Source of the DNA: Bin87 sp965219925
Lineage (GTDB): Bacteria > Chloroflexota > Dehalococcoidia > Lucifugimonadales > UBA3495
Assembly (NCBI GenBank): GCA_965219925.1
Contig: OZ244795.1
Coordinates: forward strand, 4,277,847 to 4,341,846
DNA: 64,000 nucleotides
Direction of reading: 5' to 3'
Positions 46,708 through 56,175 of the stretch are shown here, in pieces. Position numbers and translations under genes: made by a program. Within the stretch, counting starts at the first letter, position 1. Every line of letters begins with the position of its first letter. The notes beneath the pieces are model-generated. The model saw nothing but the letters and a program-made list of their open reading frames with translations, made no database searches and was not told where the DNA came from.

Positions 46708-49700
46708 GTGCGTTTTATGGCCGTTCGAGTGATTGCAGCGGCTGCCGTGGTCATCGTGGTCGCGGTTGCGCTGGCGGCGGCGCTGCTGTTCTTCATATTC
46801 AACCGGTTGACCGACGATGGCTCCGGCGCGTCGGCTCGGCGGGTTGAAAGGTCTGATAGACGGGACGACCGGCCAGCCGTTGAGCAGGAAGTGCGCCTGG
46901 TGGGCATCGTGCCGTCCCCACGCATCGTCCGCCTGGACGCGCCGGGCGACTCTCAACGGCTGTCCGTGACCGGCTACTACTCCGACCGGAGCGAAGGGCC
47001 GTTGGACGGCGGAACGGACGCGACGGTGTCATACCGTTCGTCCGACCCGTCGGTGGTCCAGGTGGACTCTCGCGGCGTTTTCACCGGCGTAAAAACCGGC
47101 GGCGCGGACGTGATCGTCACCTACGATGACCTCACCGCCACGGTGCCGGTGTTCGTATGGGGACCGATGCGGTCCGTTCCTCCGTTCGATCCGGAACGGG
47201 TGCTGGAAGTCGCCGACGACGGTTCGGCAATTCTGCTGAACCGGGTGATGGTGGAGATGGAGCCCGGTTACGACTCCGGCGACGCCGACGAGGTGGCGGC
47301 GCAGATCGGCGGCCGTGTCGTCTTCGAGTACCGCACCTTCCCCGGCTACCTGGTCGAGTTCGACGGCCGCACCGAAGGCGATCTCAGCGAAGCCCTGGTC
47401 GCGCTCCAAAACGACGGACGAGTTGCAGCGGCGTATCCGGATTTGCTCATGGTGGGTGACCAACAGGGGACAGGCGCGACGATAGAGACGCTGAATCTGG
47501 ACAATGACAGGGGCGACGCTTATCTGGACGCCGGGATGGAATATGCCTGGACAACTTTGGGAATCGTTGAAATGTTGAACCCGGTCACCATCGGCATCAT
47601 AGATCTGGGATTCACTACCGAGACAGGTGATCCAGACGTTGACGCAATCCTTACTGCGGAATTCGACTACGACCGGATCGACTTCCGGTTTGGTCAAGGA
47701 AATTGGATGGACCCTGAGCATGGTACCGGGGTAGCGAGCGTAATACTGGCCCAAAACAACCGCAACGCCGCCGACCCAAGAAGTTTCAGCGGCGTATTGA
47801 CCAGCATTGATGGCATTGAGCACAACACGGTTTTCTACAGTGCTCCCAATGGTTTCCGACACTCTGGCTCACGATTCACAAGCGCCCTTGAAGACATGAT
47901 CCTGTACAAGAACCAGATTGATGTGGTCAACATCAGCATGGGTTACCGTTGCGAGGTTTTTACTTTCGATCAATGTCCAGGCGTATTGCCTACGCCTGGA
48001 CCATGGTTCCAGCCGTGGCGGTCACGTTGGAAAGATCTGATGAGGGCTATGCCCGAGGTTGTGTTCGTGTTTGCGGGCGACAACAAAGCGACAGACACGA
48101 CAGGCCAGTACCCTGCCGATTTGGCGCCAGAACTGCCCAACGGAATTACCGTCGGAGCTACCCATAAAGGGAACCGTGCGTGGTTTTCGAGCTTTGGGCC
48201 GGCAATCACTGTGGGAGCTCCCGGGAAGTGGGTATGGGTGGTTGACCCGGAGCATGGCTACCTATATGCCTCCGGTACGTCAGCTGCCGCGCCAATGGTA
48301 ACCGGTACGGCAGCAATGCTCCGGGCTCTGGACCCGCGCCTCAGCGCAGCGGACATCAAGCAAATACTCGTGGCAACTGGCGGCGCCCACACCGTGTGTA
48401 CAGTCACCCAAAACGAAAATATTGTGGACCCTTGTCCTCCGGAAGACCGGGAAGTCTGGCCGATTCTGGACGCTGGCGAAGCCGTCAGCTCCCTCCTCTG
48501 GCCTTCAGTTGATGCCAATATCGACTTGCCGGAGGATCATGTAGTCCAGGGAACCGTGGATGACTATGTCGAGTTGACAATCCCGGTCGCCAATACCGGT
48601 TTAAGGGACTGGAATTTTCACCTGGGGGGAGAGGCTCGCCTGGACTCTGAAGATAAAAAGCTCACCTACAAGATCGATCCGGTCCAGAACGTGGTGCCCG
48701 CAGGCAAATCCCATCCGTTCAAGCTGGGATTTTCTTTGGATCAGGCCGGCGATTGGACCGTGGAACTGAAACTGTACCGGAACCCCGAACTGACTTCTTC
48801 TCCCGACTCCGAGGAACTCCGGTTGCGTGTATTGCCCATCCACGCGGACCTGCCACGGTGGGAATCGGTCAGCGCGGGCGGGTGGCACACCTGCGCTGTG
48901 GACGCCGACCTTGCATCGGTCTGTTGGGGCTTCAACGAGGACACCTTCTACAATTACACCGGGCAGGCCGTCCCACCCGGCGGTTCTTTCCGGTCGGTCA
49001 GCGCCGGCCTGCTGCACAACTGCGCGATACGGACGGACCAATCGTTGGCCTGCTGGGGAGACGACAGCGAATACCAAAGCGACCCTCCCCGTGGCGAGTT
49101 CCGTTCCGTGAGCGCCGGCCTGTATCACACGTGCGCAGTGGATACGGATTATTACGTGGAGTGCTGGGGCTCCAACCAATACGGGAAGTCCGCCCCACCG
49201 GATGGAGAGTTCCTGTCCGTGAGCGCCGGCGGATCCCATACCTGCGGCGTGCGCCTTGGCGGATCCGTGGAATGCTGGGGCTACGATCTTCGCGGCCAGG
49301 CCACGCCGCCCGACGGTCCCTTCACCGAGGTCAGCGCGGGCCTGGCACACACCTGCGGCCTGAGGCGAAACGGCTCCGTCGTCTGCTGGGGACATGGCGA
49401 CGATAGACGCCTGGAAGTGCCCGAAGGTCAATTCTCTTCAATCAGCGTCGGTTTCGAGCATAGTTGCGGCTTGAAGACCGATGGGTCCGTGGTTTGTTGG
49501 GGCGCGAACAGGCTCGGGGAATCGACGGACCCCGAAGGGCGCTTCTTCTCGGTGAGCGCGGGAGTCTCCCACAACTGCGGCATCAGGACGGACGGCTCCG
49601 TTTCATGCTGGGGCGATAACCACCATGGACGCGCCACACCGCCCGGAGGCGCCGCCGTAGTGGACTCCGTCGACGGTCCTGCATCCGCCCAGCAGTCCCC

Positions 49701-51438
49701 GCAAAATGAAAACACGCAGACCGAGCAGGGGTCAGCGACCGGTTATGCGTCGGTCAGCGCCGGGTTCCAGCACACGTGTGGTCTGAAAACGGACGGCAAC
49801 GTGGTTTGCTGGGGATTCAACAGGAATTTGCGCGGATTTTACACTGGGCAAAGCGATCCTCCCCAGGATACCTTCGTTTCTATCAGCGTCGGGGACTTTC
49901 ACAGCTGCGGCTTGACGACAGACGGCATGGTGGAGTGCTGGGGGGATGACGAAGAAGGCCAGAGTTCGCCCCCGGGCGGACGCTTCACCGCCGTCAGCGC
50001 CGGTGAATATCACACCTGCGGGTTGCGGCCGGCCGGATCGGTGGAGTGCTGGGGACAATATCATTCCGGGCGGATTGAGCCCGAAGGCCAATTCGCGTCC
50101 ATAAGCGCAGGCGGCGATCACACCTGCGGCATCCTCATTGACGGCGCCGTGACCTGCTGGGGGAGCGACGAACATGGAAAAGCCACGCCTCCGGATGGGC
50201 ACTTTATTTCGGTCAGCGCTGGTGACCGGAACACCTGCGGGCTTCGAGCGGTCCAATCCATCGAGTGCTGGGGTTCCGATGGCTACCTTCAATCGTCCGC
50301 TCCCAACGGCAGCTTCGCCTCGGTGAGCGCGGGAGGAAAGCACTCCTGTGCAGTCACCACCAACGGCGCCGTCGATTGCTGGGGAGCCAGCAATGCCGTG
50401 GTGTACGAACCGGAAACCGGAAAATTCCGGTCGGTGAGTGCAGGCACATTCCACGCGTGTGGGATCAAGTTCGATGGCTCGGTGGCTTGTTGGGGCAGCA
50501 ACCATCATGGGATGGCAACACCTCCGGGAGGTCCATCCGATGCCAAGGCTTATGTCCTGGTAAGCGCAGGGAATTTCAACTCCTGCGGCTTGACGACCAA
50601 AAGCTTCCTTGACTGCTGGGGCGATGTTGAAACCGGGGTGAACTCTCCGCCCGAAGGCGCTTTCGATTCGGTCAGTGTCGGCGAAAATCATGCCTGCGGA
50701 GTCAAGGTCGACGGCTCGGTGGCATGCTGGGGAGATGGTAGAACAGGCAAGGCAAACCCTCCCGACGGAGAGTTCCGTTCGGTTACCGCCGGATCGCACC
50801 GAACCTGTGGCGTGAAGACCGACGGTTCCATAGCATGTTGGGACAGGGACGGTTCTTTCGGTGCGTCAGCCCCAAAGGGGTCGTTTGTGTCGGTAGCCGT
50901 GGGGTTGTCGCATGCCTGCGGGCTCCGGGAGGACGGCACGGTCGCGTGTTGGGGAAGTATACATTTGGACCCGGGGCCACTTGATTCTCCCGATGGGGTG
51001 TTCACCGCTGTGAGCTCCGGCGCGCTGCACATCTGCGGACTGCGGACCAATGGCTCCGTCCATTGCTGGGGCGACGACCAATGGCGCCAGGTCCAGTCCA
51101 CGCCGGCCGACGACACGTTCACGTCCATCAGCGCCGGATCTTTTCACACATGTGGAGCCAAATCGGACGGCTCGATAGTCTGCTGGGGCGAAAACTCCAG
51201 CAAGTCCTGGCCTCCGGACGGGCCTTTCAGCTTAGTCACCGCCGGCGGGCACCACAGCTGCGGCATACGGGAAGGCGGTGAGCTGGTTTGCTGGGGCGGA
51301 AACGTCTATGGTCAGGCCGCACCTCCCCGAGGATCGCATGTAAAGCCTGCGGTTCCCGCTAAGGCTCTTCCGCCCACCACCGCGCCTCGACCGGGTCCGA
51401 CCGCTGCGCCAGAACCGGCCGCCATCCCCAGCCCCTGA
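46708..51438 (+). CDS. Subtilisin-like protease with 21 RCC1-type blades
   Basis: A 1576-residue surface protein. A signal anchor (residues ~5-32) is followed by a Big_2-type domain (SYRSSDPSVVQVDSRGVFTG), a propeptide-like region, and an S8 protease domain with Asp299 (IGIIDLGF), His338 (PEHGTGVASV) and Ser525 (SGTSAAAPMVTG). After a beta domain come 21 RCC1-like repeats (~717-1541) of the form SVSAGxxHTCGLRTDGSVxCWG, each with two Cys. Longer linkers after repeats 7 and 14 suggest three seven-bladed propellers. The end is Pro/Ala-rich. GTG 46708 or ATG 46717 may start it. Probably cell-surface or exported; substrate unknown. Confidence 0.88.
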   Translation: MRFMAVRVIAAAAVVIVVAVALAAALLFFIFNRLTDDGSGASARRVERSDRRDDRPAVEQEVRLVGIVPSPRIVRLDAPGDSQRLSVTGYYSDRSEGPLDGGTDATVSYRSSDPSVVQVDSRGVFTGVKTGGADVIVTYDDLTATVPVFVWGPMRSVPPFDPERVLEVADDGSAILLNRVMVEMEPGYDSGDADEVAAQIGGRVVFEYRTFPGYLVEFDGRTEGDLSEALVALQNDGRVAAAYPDLLMVGDQQGTGATIETLNLDNDRGDAYLDAGMEYAWTTLGIVEMLNPVTIGIIDLGFTTETGDPDVDAILTAEFDYDRIDFRFGQGNWMDPEHGTGVASVILAQNNRNAADPRSFSGVLTSIDGIEHNTVFYSAPNGFRHSGSRFTSALEDMILYKNQIDVVNISMGYRCEVFTFDQCPGVLPTPGPWFQPWRSRWKDLMRAMPEVVFVFAGDNKATDTTGQYPADLAPELPNGITVGATHKGNRAWFSSFGPAITVGAPGKWVWVVDPEHGYLYASGTSAAAPMVTGTAAMLRALDPRLSAADIKQILVATGGAHTVCTVTQNENIVDPCPPEDREVWPILDAGEAVSSLLWPSVDANIDLPEDHVVQGTVDDYVELTIPVANTGLRDWNFHLGGEARLDSEDKKLTYKIDPVQNVVPAGKSHPFKLGFSLDQAGDWTVELKLYRNPELTSSPDSEELRLRVLPIHADLPRWESVSAGGWHTCAVDADLASVCWGFNEDTFYNYTGQAVPPGGSFRSVSAGLLHNCAIRTDQSLACWGDDSEYQSDPPRGEFRSVSAGLYHTCAVDTDYYVECWGSNQYGKSAPPDGEFLSVSAGGSHTCGVRLGGSVECWGYDLRGQATPPDGPFTEVSAGLAHTCGLRRNGSVVCWGHGDDRRLEVPEGQFSSISVGFEHSCGLKTDGSVVCWGANRLGESTDPEGRFFSVSAGVSHNCGIRTDGSVSCWGDNHHGRATPPGGAAVVDSVDGPASAQQSPQNENTQTEQGSATGYASVSAGFQHTCGLKTDGNVVCWGFNRNLRGFYTGQSDPPQDTFVSISVGDFHSCGLTTDGMVECWGDDEEGQSSPPGGRFTAVSAGEYHTCGLRPAGSVECWGQYHSGRIEPEGQFASISAGGDHTCGILIDGAVTCWGSDEHGKATPPDGHFISVSAGDRNTCGLRAVQSIECWGSDGYLQSSAPNGSFASVSAGGKHSCAVTTNGAVDCWGASNAVVYEPETGKFRSVSAGTFHACGIKFDGSVACWGSNHHGMATPPGGPSDAKAYVLVSAGNFNSCGLTTKSFLDCWGDVETGVNSPPEGAFDSVSVGENHACGVKVDGSVACWGDGRTGKANPPDGEFRSVTAGSHRTCGVKTDGSIACWDRDGSFGASAPKGSFVSVAVGLSHACGLREDGTVACWGSIHLDPGPLDSPDGVFTAVSSGALHICGLRTNGSVHCWGDDQWRQVQSTPADDTFTSISAGSFHTCGAKSDGSIVCWGENSSKSWPPDGPFSLVTAGGHHSCGIREGGELVCWGGNVYGQAAPPRGSHVKPAVPAKALPPTTAPRPGPTAAPEPAAIPSP

Positions 51439-51597
51439 GCCATCGGCGCAATCTGCGATTCCAACATTCGCCTCTACCGGGGCCAACGCCAGGTTGGAGC
51501 CGATCAGCACGGCCGCCGTTACCACGTACACCGCCCTTACAAACCAGCGCGTGCGATCATTCTTGCCCGGTGTCGGCTGCTCAGGTTGGGTTGCCAC
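51232..51597 (-). CDS. Membrane-anchored N-terminus, probably truncated
   Basis: A frame from GTG 51597 with GGAGG six bases upstream codes MATQPEQPTPGKNDRTRWFV and a hydrophobic segment (AVYVVTAAVLIGSNLALAPV), as in a signal anchor. After ~50 residues it runs antisense to the RCC1 protein gene and turns basic and low in structure. The start looks real; the rest of the gene seems lost. Confidence 0.35.
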   Translation of the reverse strand: MATQPEQPTPGKNDRTRWFVRAVYVVTAAVLIGSNLALAPVEANVGIADCADGSGAGDGGRFWRSGRTRSRRGGGRKSLSGNRRLYMRSSGRCGLTIDVSAPANQLTAFPYAAAVVPAGGD

Positions 51598-51668
51598 GGT
51601 AAGCCTCCAGACCGGACTGGTACGGGGTGGCCCGCAAGATAGGGCCGCTCCGGTGTGCTGTCAATCGC

Positions 51669-52104
51669 TTTAGCCCGAATCCACCGAAGGGACTGGCGCT
51701 GGCGTTGACACAAGGGCTGATGGGTAGAGGAAGGCGAACTGGGCCAGGCCAGATTCCAATTGATGGTGATGAGGACGGCGTGAGGTGGCCGCACAGGCCC
51801 TATGATGGCGGCCCGCGGTGGCCAGGCGGGCGGAATTCGGTAGGGGGCAGGCAAGAGGCGCCCCTCGCGGACTGACTTGGCGCGAGTTGGCGGGGACGTT
51901 CAGTGGGCCGGATGGCGGGTCAGCGGGCTGGTTGCCGCCGTCAGGCCGGAGATGGCAGAGCTCGCAATCGTGCCAGGGCGCCACTGAACTGGGTTTCCCA
52001 GGGCCAGCGCTGTGGCAGATGCAAAGTGAGGCGGCGCGCCCAGCGGGGAGCCGTCCGGCCAGGGAGAAGAACCGCCGCCGGAGGGTCTTGGTGGTCACCA
52101 CCTG
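51669..52104 (-). mobile_element. IS1380 3' end remnant
   Basis: Reads (minus strand) VTTKTLRRRFFSLAGRLPAG and continues parallel to 41737-42150 at DNA level, ending in the IS1380 terminal AATCCACCGAAGGG near 51678. It is cut on the other side by the ISNCY-like element at 52105. Confidence 0.75.
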
Positions 52105-52158
52105 TGTCGAAGTCCAGGGAAAATGTCCGGTTAAGTGTTCAGCAGAAATGTCACTCGG

Positions 52159-52410
52159 TTAGGCCAGGATGGTATCAGATGACGACGTTGAGGAAACCAC
52201 CCGGCATTGTCGCGTTGGAGGACCCTCGGCCTCCAGGTATTTCTTGATGGTGCCCCGGTGCATTCCCAATTCCCGTTCAATCGCTCGCAGCGACATCCCC
52301 TTGCGCTTGGCTTTCTGAATCGCCTTCCACCTTGCCTTCTGGAGGAACGTCGGCTTGCGCGCGGAGGATGCTGCAGGCTTGCCGGCTGCGGCCAGGTCGT
52401 CAATGATCAT
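52159..52410 (-). CDS. Small HTH protein within ISNCY-like element
   Basis: An 83-residue frame downstream of the transposase with a helix-turn-helix (KRKGMSLRAIERELGMHRGT then IKKYLEAEGPP). It probably belongs to the element, or is the detached end of a longer transposase. Confidence 0.5.
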   Translation of the reverse strand: MIIDDLAAAGKPAASSARKPTFLQKARWKAIQKAKRKGMSLRAIERELGMHRGTIKKYLEAEGPPTRQCRVVSSTSSSDTILA

Positions 52411-52463
52411 ACTTGGATCATTCTCGTCCTCTGCCCATGAGTGCAGTGGTTCAAGAGTTCTAT

Positions 52464-53677
52464 TCAGCGTTCGCTCAGGCCGCTGACACCAGAGGGCGGG
52501 ACCGGAACACTTGCGGGAGGCCCGCGGCCGTTGCGGAGAAATACGGGACTGGGTGGCGCCTCCTGGGCAGCGACGATGCGCCCTTCATGCCGCACCGACA
52601 GCCGGCCGTCCAGTCCCTCCAGGACCTCCACGCCTGCCCCGGCATAGCTGGGGAGTTCCGGCCCTGGCAGCAACTGCAGTGTGTGCAGCTGGAACCTCAC
52701 CGTGTTGTCCTTGGCCACCCTCCGTTTGTGCTTGAAGCACAGGATCTGTTCCAGGCACAGCTCCGGGTCCGGAGGCCGGAATGCGGGCTCAGGGTGTTTC
52801 GGCGGAACTTGAAAACGCCGGTTGTATCGCGGCAGGAACTGGTCCAGCACGGTGTTGGCCGCCCCGATGCTGCCTGCCCCCGCCAGCCGGAGTTCTGTGA
52901 CCAGCCGGTCCTGAAAGGTTCCCGCCGTTCGCTCCACCCGACCCTTGGCCTGGGGCGACTGGGCGAAAATCATCTGAATCCCCAGTTCCTCCATGGCCCG
53001 GCTGAACTGGGTCGGCATCCCAGGGAGGCCGGAGCCGGGCGTGTGCCTGAAGACCGCGTGCCGGTCGGTGTAGAGGGCGACCGGTGCGCCGAGATGCCGC
53101 ACGAGACCCTGGATCAGCACGAAGTAGCTGTGGGCGTCCTCCCGCTCGCAAAACAAGGCGTCGACCACCGTACCGGTGGCATCGTCCACGGCCAGCAGCA
53201 GTGCGAACGGCGGCGCCTGGTCCCCCAGCCACGGGTGGTGACTGCCGTCCATCTGGATCAGCATGCCTTGCCGGGGCATGCGCTGGCGGCGTACCCGGTG
53301 CCTGGGTGGACGCCTTCGTCGTGGACTGCTCAGACCGGCGTCCAGCAGGATGCGCCGCAGGGTGGTCCGGCCGATGTCAATGCCGTCTCGCTCGCTCAGC
53401 AACTCGCTGAGATGGGTGTGGTTTGCCCCCTCGTACCTGGTGCGAGCCAAACGAACCACATCGGCCACCACGGCATCAGGCGTTGCGTTGGGTGGCTTGC
53501 GGCCCCGGTGGCCGTGAGCCACGGCGGCTGCGCCTTGCTCCCGGTAAGTCGCCAGGATGCGCCTGGTGTGGCGAGTGGTGGCGCCCATCAGGTGGCTGCC
53601 TGGTCCAATGTCATGTGCTCAGCGAGCAAACCGTTCAGAACCCGAAGTCTTGCCTGTTCTTTTTGAGTCAAAGTCAT
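52464..53677 (-). CDS. ISNCY-like (rve-type) transposase, one frameshift
   Basis: A DDE/rve transposase. From ATG 53677 (GGAG upstream) the frame codes MTLTQKEQARLRVLNGLLAE and DQAAT; one base appears missing near 53596, after which MGATTRHTRRILATYREQGA continues. Then come an HTH (LRRILLDAGLSSPRR), the catalytic core MLIQMDGSHHPWLGD, YTDRHAVFRHTP and FAQSPQAKGRVERTAGTFQD (D, D, E), and a C-terminal domain (VRFQLHTLQLLPGPE). Nearly intact; the single lesion could be an assembly error. Confidence 0.8.
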
Positions 53678-53749
53678 ATTCTCCATACCGTGAATATGAC
53701 ATTTATGCTGACCAGTTAGAGCGGACATTTTCGCTGAACGTCGACACGT

Positions 53750-53921
53750 TAATCATCTCGGGGTCCCTTCCGTCTACACCACGCCTGGCGGTCAGGACTG
53801 GTACAAAACACCGGCCGCCCCGGATACCACGCGCATCTCATACGGCCAGTCGAAACGGAGCATCGGCGGATTGGACGTATCGTTCAACGTCGAAACTTTG
53901 CTGCAAGGCCCGTCCTCCTAG
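53750..53921 (+). pseudogene. C-terminal fragment of an unknown gene cut by ISNCY
   Basis: An open frame without a start runs VPSVYTTPGGQDWYKTPAAP to SFNVETLLQGPSS and a stop at 53921. Composition looks coding. The 5' part is missing at the IS boundary. No family is recognised. 53922-54100 holds no gene. Confidence 0.5.
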
Positions 53922-54100
53922 TCGCAACTCGTGGAGGGTAGTCTACCCTGTCTAACTGCTGGGACCAGCCTCGGCTGTCGCGTGTGGAGACATATCAATG
54001 CCGGTCCTAGCCGGGTGCGTCGTGTGGTGGACCTCGGCACCACCGGGCACCGAGCGTATAATGCGATTCCAGCAACTCGTGCCGGCAAAGACTGGTCGCC

Positions 54101-55342
54101 ATGATAACCAACATTACCCTCCGCAACTTCAAATGCTTCCATGGAGTCAGCATATTCCCGAAGCTGGTCACTGTCTTCATCGGTCCCAACGGGACCGGTA
54201 AATCCGGTGTTCTGCAGTCCCTGTTGCTGTTGAAGCAGTGGACGGACACCGGCCCTACCTTGGAGCTGGAAGGGAATCTGGTTTGTCTGGACCCTAGGGA
54301 CTTCCTGAACCACGGTGTCTGTTCAGAAGCGCCCCAGGTTGATCTGGCGTTAGCTGGCCGATGGGATGCTGCATCTCCTGATGTTGGATCACCGGTGGAA
54401 TTCGAGTTGACCCTCGTATCCGATGCTGCGGCCAGGATTGTGTCGAGACGAGCCAGTACCCAATTTGACTTCCTCGGGGAGCGAGTGGTTATTCCCGATC
54501 CTGATAGCGGTCGGCAGGACCAGTTTTCATATTCCGGAGGCGTCATAACCTATCGAGACGGTGTCGGAGTGGAGATTGCGCGACTGGTCGATTCGCGGCA
54601 GGCTCCCTTTGACCGTGCAACGGAGATGACGAAGGCACTGCAAGCACCCAGAACCCTATTGGACAGCATGAGGATGGTCCCGGCCATCCGGGGATTTGGG
54701 CGTCGGATCTATCCGCTGGGCCCTGAACCACACGATGAGATATCATCCGCCGCTGGTCTGAGTGCTCAGGAAGACGCGATGGCTACTACCATGGCCTATC
54801 CGGCAGCGGTGGTGTCCCGGGTTTCCGATTGGATGAAGCAGGTTACCGGAGTGGGGCTGAAGGCGGATATGGTCCCGCTGCAATCGGTGAAGCCGGTGTC
54901 CATCACGCCGCTGGGCGAGCCCAGCCTGCTCTCGGAGGGCTTTGGAACCAATGCTTTGATCCAGCTCCTGTTCGAACTGGCCCGGGCCAGTAATGGCGCC
55001 ATCGTGCTGATCGAAGAGCCGGAGATTCACCTTCATCCCCGGGCCCAAGCCGACTTGGCTTCGGTAATTATCGGTGAGGCCAAGGCCGCCGAGAAACAGA
55101 TCATCATGACCACCCACAGCGAACACGTCGTGGGATGGCTGCTGACCGAGGTGGCTGAAGGCAAATTGTCGCCGGAAGAAGTGGCCATCTACTCCTTTGA
55201 GAAAGACGCGAACGGAGTCTGCTCGGCCAGTGCAATCGAGGTTACGGAGACTGGACAGGTTACGGGCGGCCTGCGCAGCTTCTTCCAGACCGACCTGGAC
55301 GAAATGCGCCGCTATGTTGAGGCTCTGCGGGCCAGGGCATGA
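54101..55342 (+). CDS. OLD-like AAA (ABC-type) ATPase
   Basis: A 413-residue SMC/ABC-type ATPase: MITNITLRNFKCFHGVSIFP, P-loop VFIGPNGTGKSGVLQSLLLL (~residues 24-43), signature-like region SEGFGTNALIQLLFELA, Walker B GAIVLIEEPEIHLHP and IIMTTHSEHVVGWLLTEVAE. No TOPRIM domain follows, unlike OLD proteins. The stop overlaps the start of a PIN-like gene (ATGA), which points to a two-gene defence or toxin unit with this as the sensor ATPase. It has no recognised name. Confidence 0.8.
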   Translation: MITNITLRNFKCFHGVSIFPKLVTVFIGPNGTGKSGVLQSLLLLKQWTDTGPTLELEGNLVCLDPRDFLNHGVCSEAPQVDLALAGRWDAASPDVGSPVEFELTLVSDAAARIVSRRASTQFDFLGERVVIPDPDSGRQDQFSYSGGVITYRDGVGVEIARLVDSRQAPFDRATEMTKALQAPRTLLDSMRMVPAIRGFGRRIYPLGPEPHDEISSAAGLSAQEDAMATTMAYPAAVVSRVSDWMKQVTGVGLKADMVPLQSVKPVSITPLGEPSLLSEGFGTNALIQLLFELARASNGAIVLIEEPEIHLHPRAQADLASVIIGEAKAAEKQIIMTTHSEHVVGWLLTEVAEGKLSPEEVAIYSFEKDANGVCSASAIEVTETGQVTGGLRSFFQTDLDEMRRYVEALRARA

Positions 55343-55808
55343 CGCCGCGGTTCATTCTCGACGAGAAGTCGTGATCTGTGCCCAGCTGGGCGTTGACGAG
55401 CGCGGCGAAACCAGCGTGGTCTGCGTGGACCTGGTCCGCAACATCATCGACATTTGCCACACCATCGTGGTGGATGACAACGTCTGGCGGAGGTACGAGG
55501 ACCAGCTGTATCGTCCGCGGAATGAGCATCCACAACTGGGGCCTCACCTGATGTCCGTTCCCTGGAACGCCCTCCAAACAGTAGGTAAGGTGGAGGGCCT
55601 TGGTCGCGAGGCGCCGCCCTTTCATGACGAGGATGCTATTCCGGCCGGCAGCAAGGACGATACGTTCATCGTGAGGCTAGCGGTGGAGTCTGGTGCCATA
55701 CTGGTGACCGCCGACCAACCGCTTCGGGACGATCTTCACGCATCGGGCATTCAATCAAGGCATGGGCTGGTTGTGAGGGCACCCGTCGAAGCCTTGGCTG
55801 AACTGTGA
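55339..55808 (+). pseudogene. PIN-like nuclease partner, one frameshift near start
   Basis: ATG 55339 overlaps the ATPase stop and codes MTPRFILDEK, a typical PIN beginning (Asp), then hits a stop. One base earlier in frame the product continues VVICAQLGVDERG, VCVDLVRNIIDICHTIVVDD, SKDDTFIVRLAVESGAILVT and ADQPLRDDL, with acidic residues placed as in PIN ribonucleases. One missing base near 55371 would explain this. It may be inactive or a sequencing slip. About 156 residues when joined. Confidence 0.65.
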
Positions 55809-55950
55809 AGCGGAAGAAGTGAGCCCTAGACTAGGCTTTGTACACTCAATCTGCGTAGGCCAGCGGATCGACAAGTCTGCAGTACAGATTGGCCGGAACT
55901 TCTTGAATGTCAGGTTCTGCCGCTGACATTGAAAAACCCTCAGACGCCAG

Positions 55951-56172
55951 CTACAAGTGTCGCCGCACTGATGCGATGGCGTCGATGAAGGTTGGCGCTG
56001 GCTTGGCATACCAGGCGGCGGTGCGATGGGTCTCGTGCCCTTGTTGCCGCAACAGGTGGGCGGCCAGAGTTATCCAGGAGAAAATTCCCATCAGGGCCGG
56101 CGTAGTGCGAGTGATGGCCCGATCGGACCACTGGCGCTGGGTCTCCACGCCCAGGTGCGCCCGAGTCTCCAT
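55951..56172 (-). pseudogene. Transposase C-terminal fragment
   Basis: Minus-strand frame HLGVETQRQWSDRAITRTTP and ALMGIFSWITLAAHLLRQQG, the conserved end of an IS4-like DDE transposase. The 5' part is missing where the Tn3-like repeat begins (56176). Confidence 0.7.
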
Positions 56173-56175
56173 GAA

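Larger units (their letters stand above)
52105..53746 (-). mobile_element. ISNCY-like insertion sequence
   Basis: 1642 bp with imperfect inverted ends starting TGTCGA, followed by an AAAATGTCCG core (52105-52150 and the complement of 53700-53746). One transposase and a small HTH frame are inside. Confidence 0.8.
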
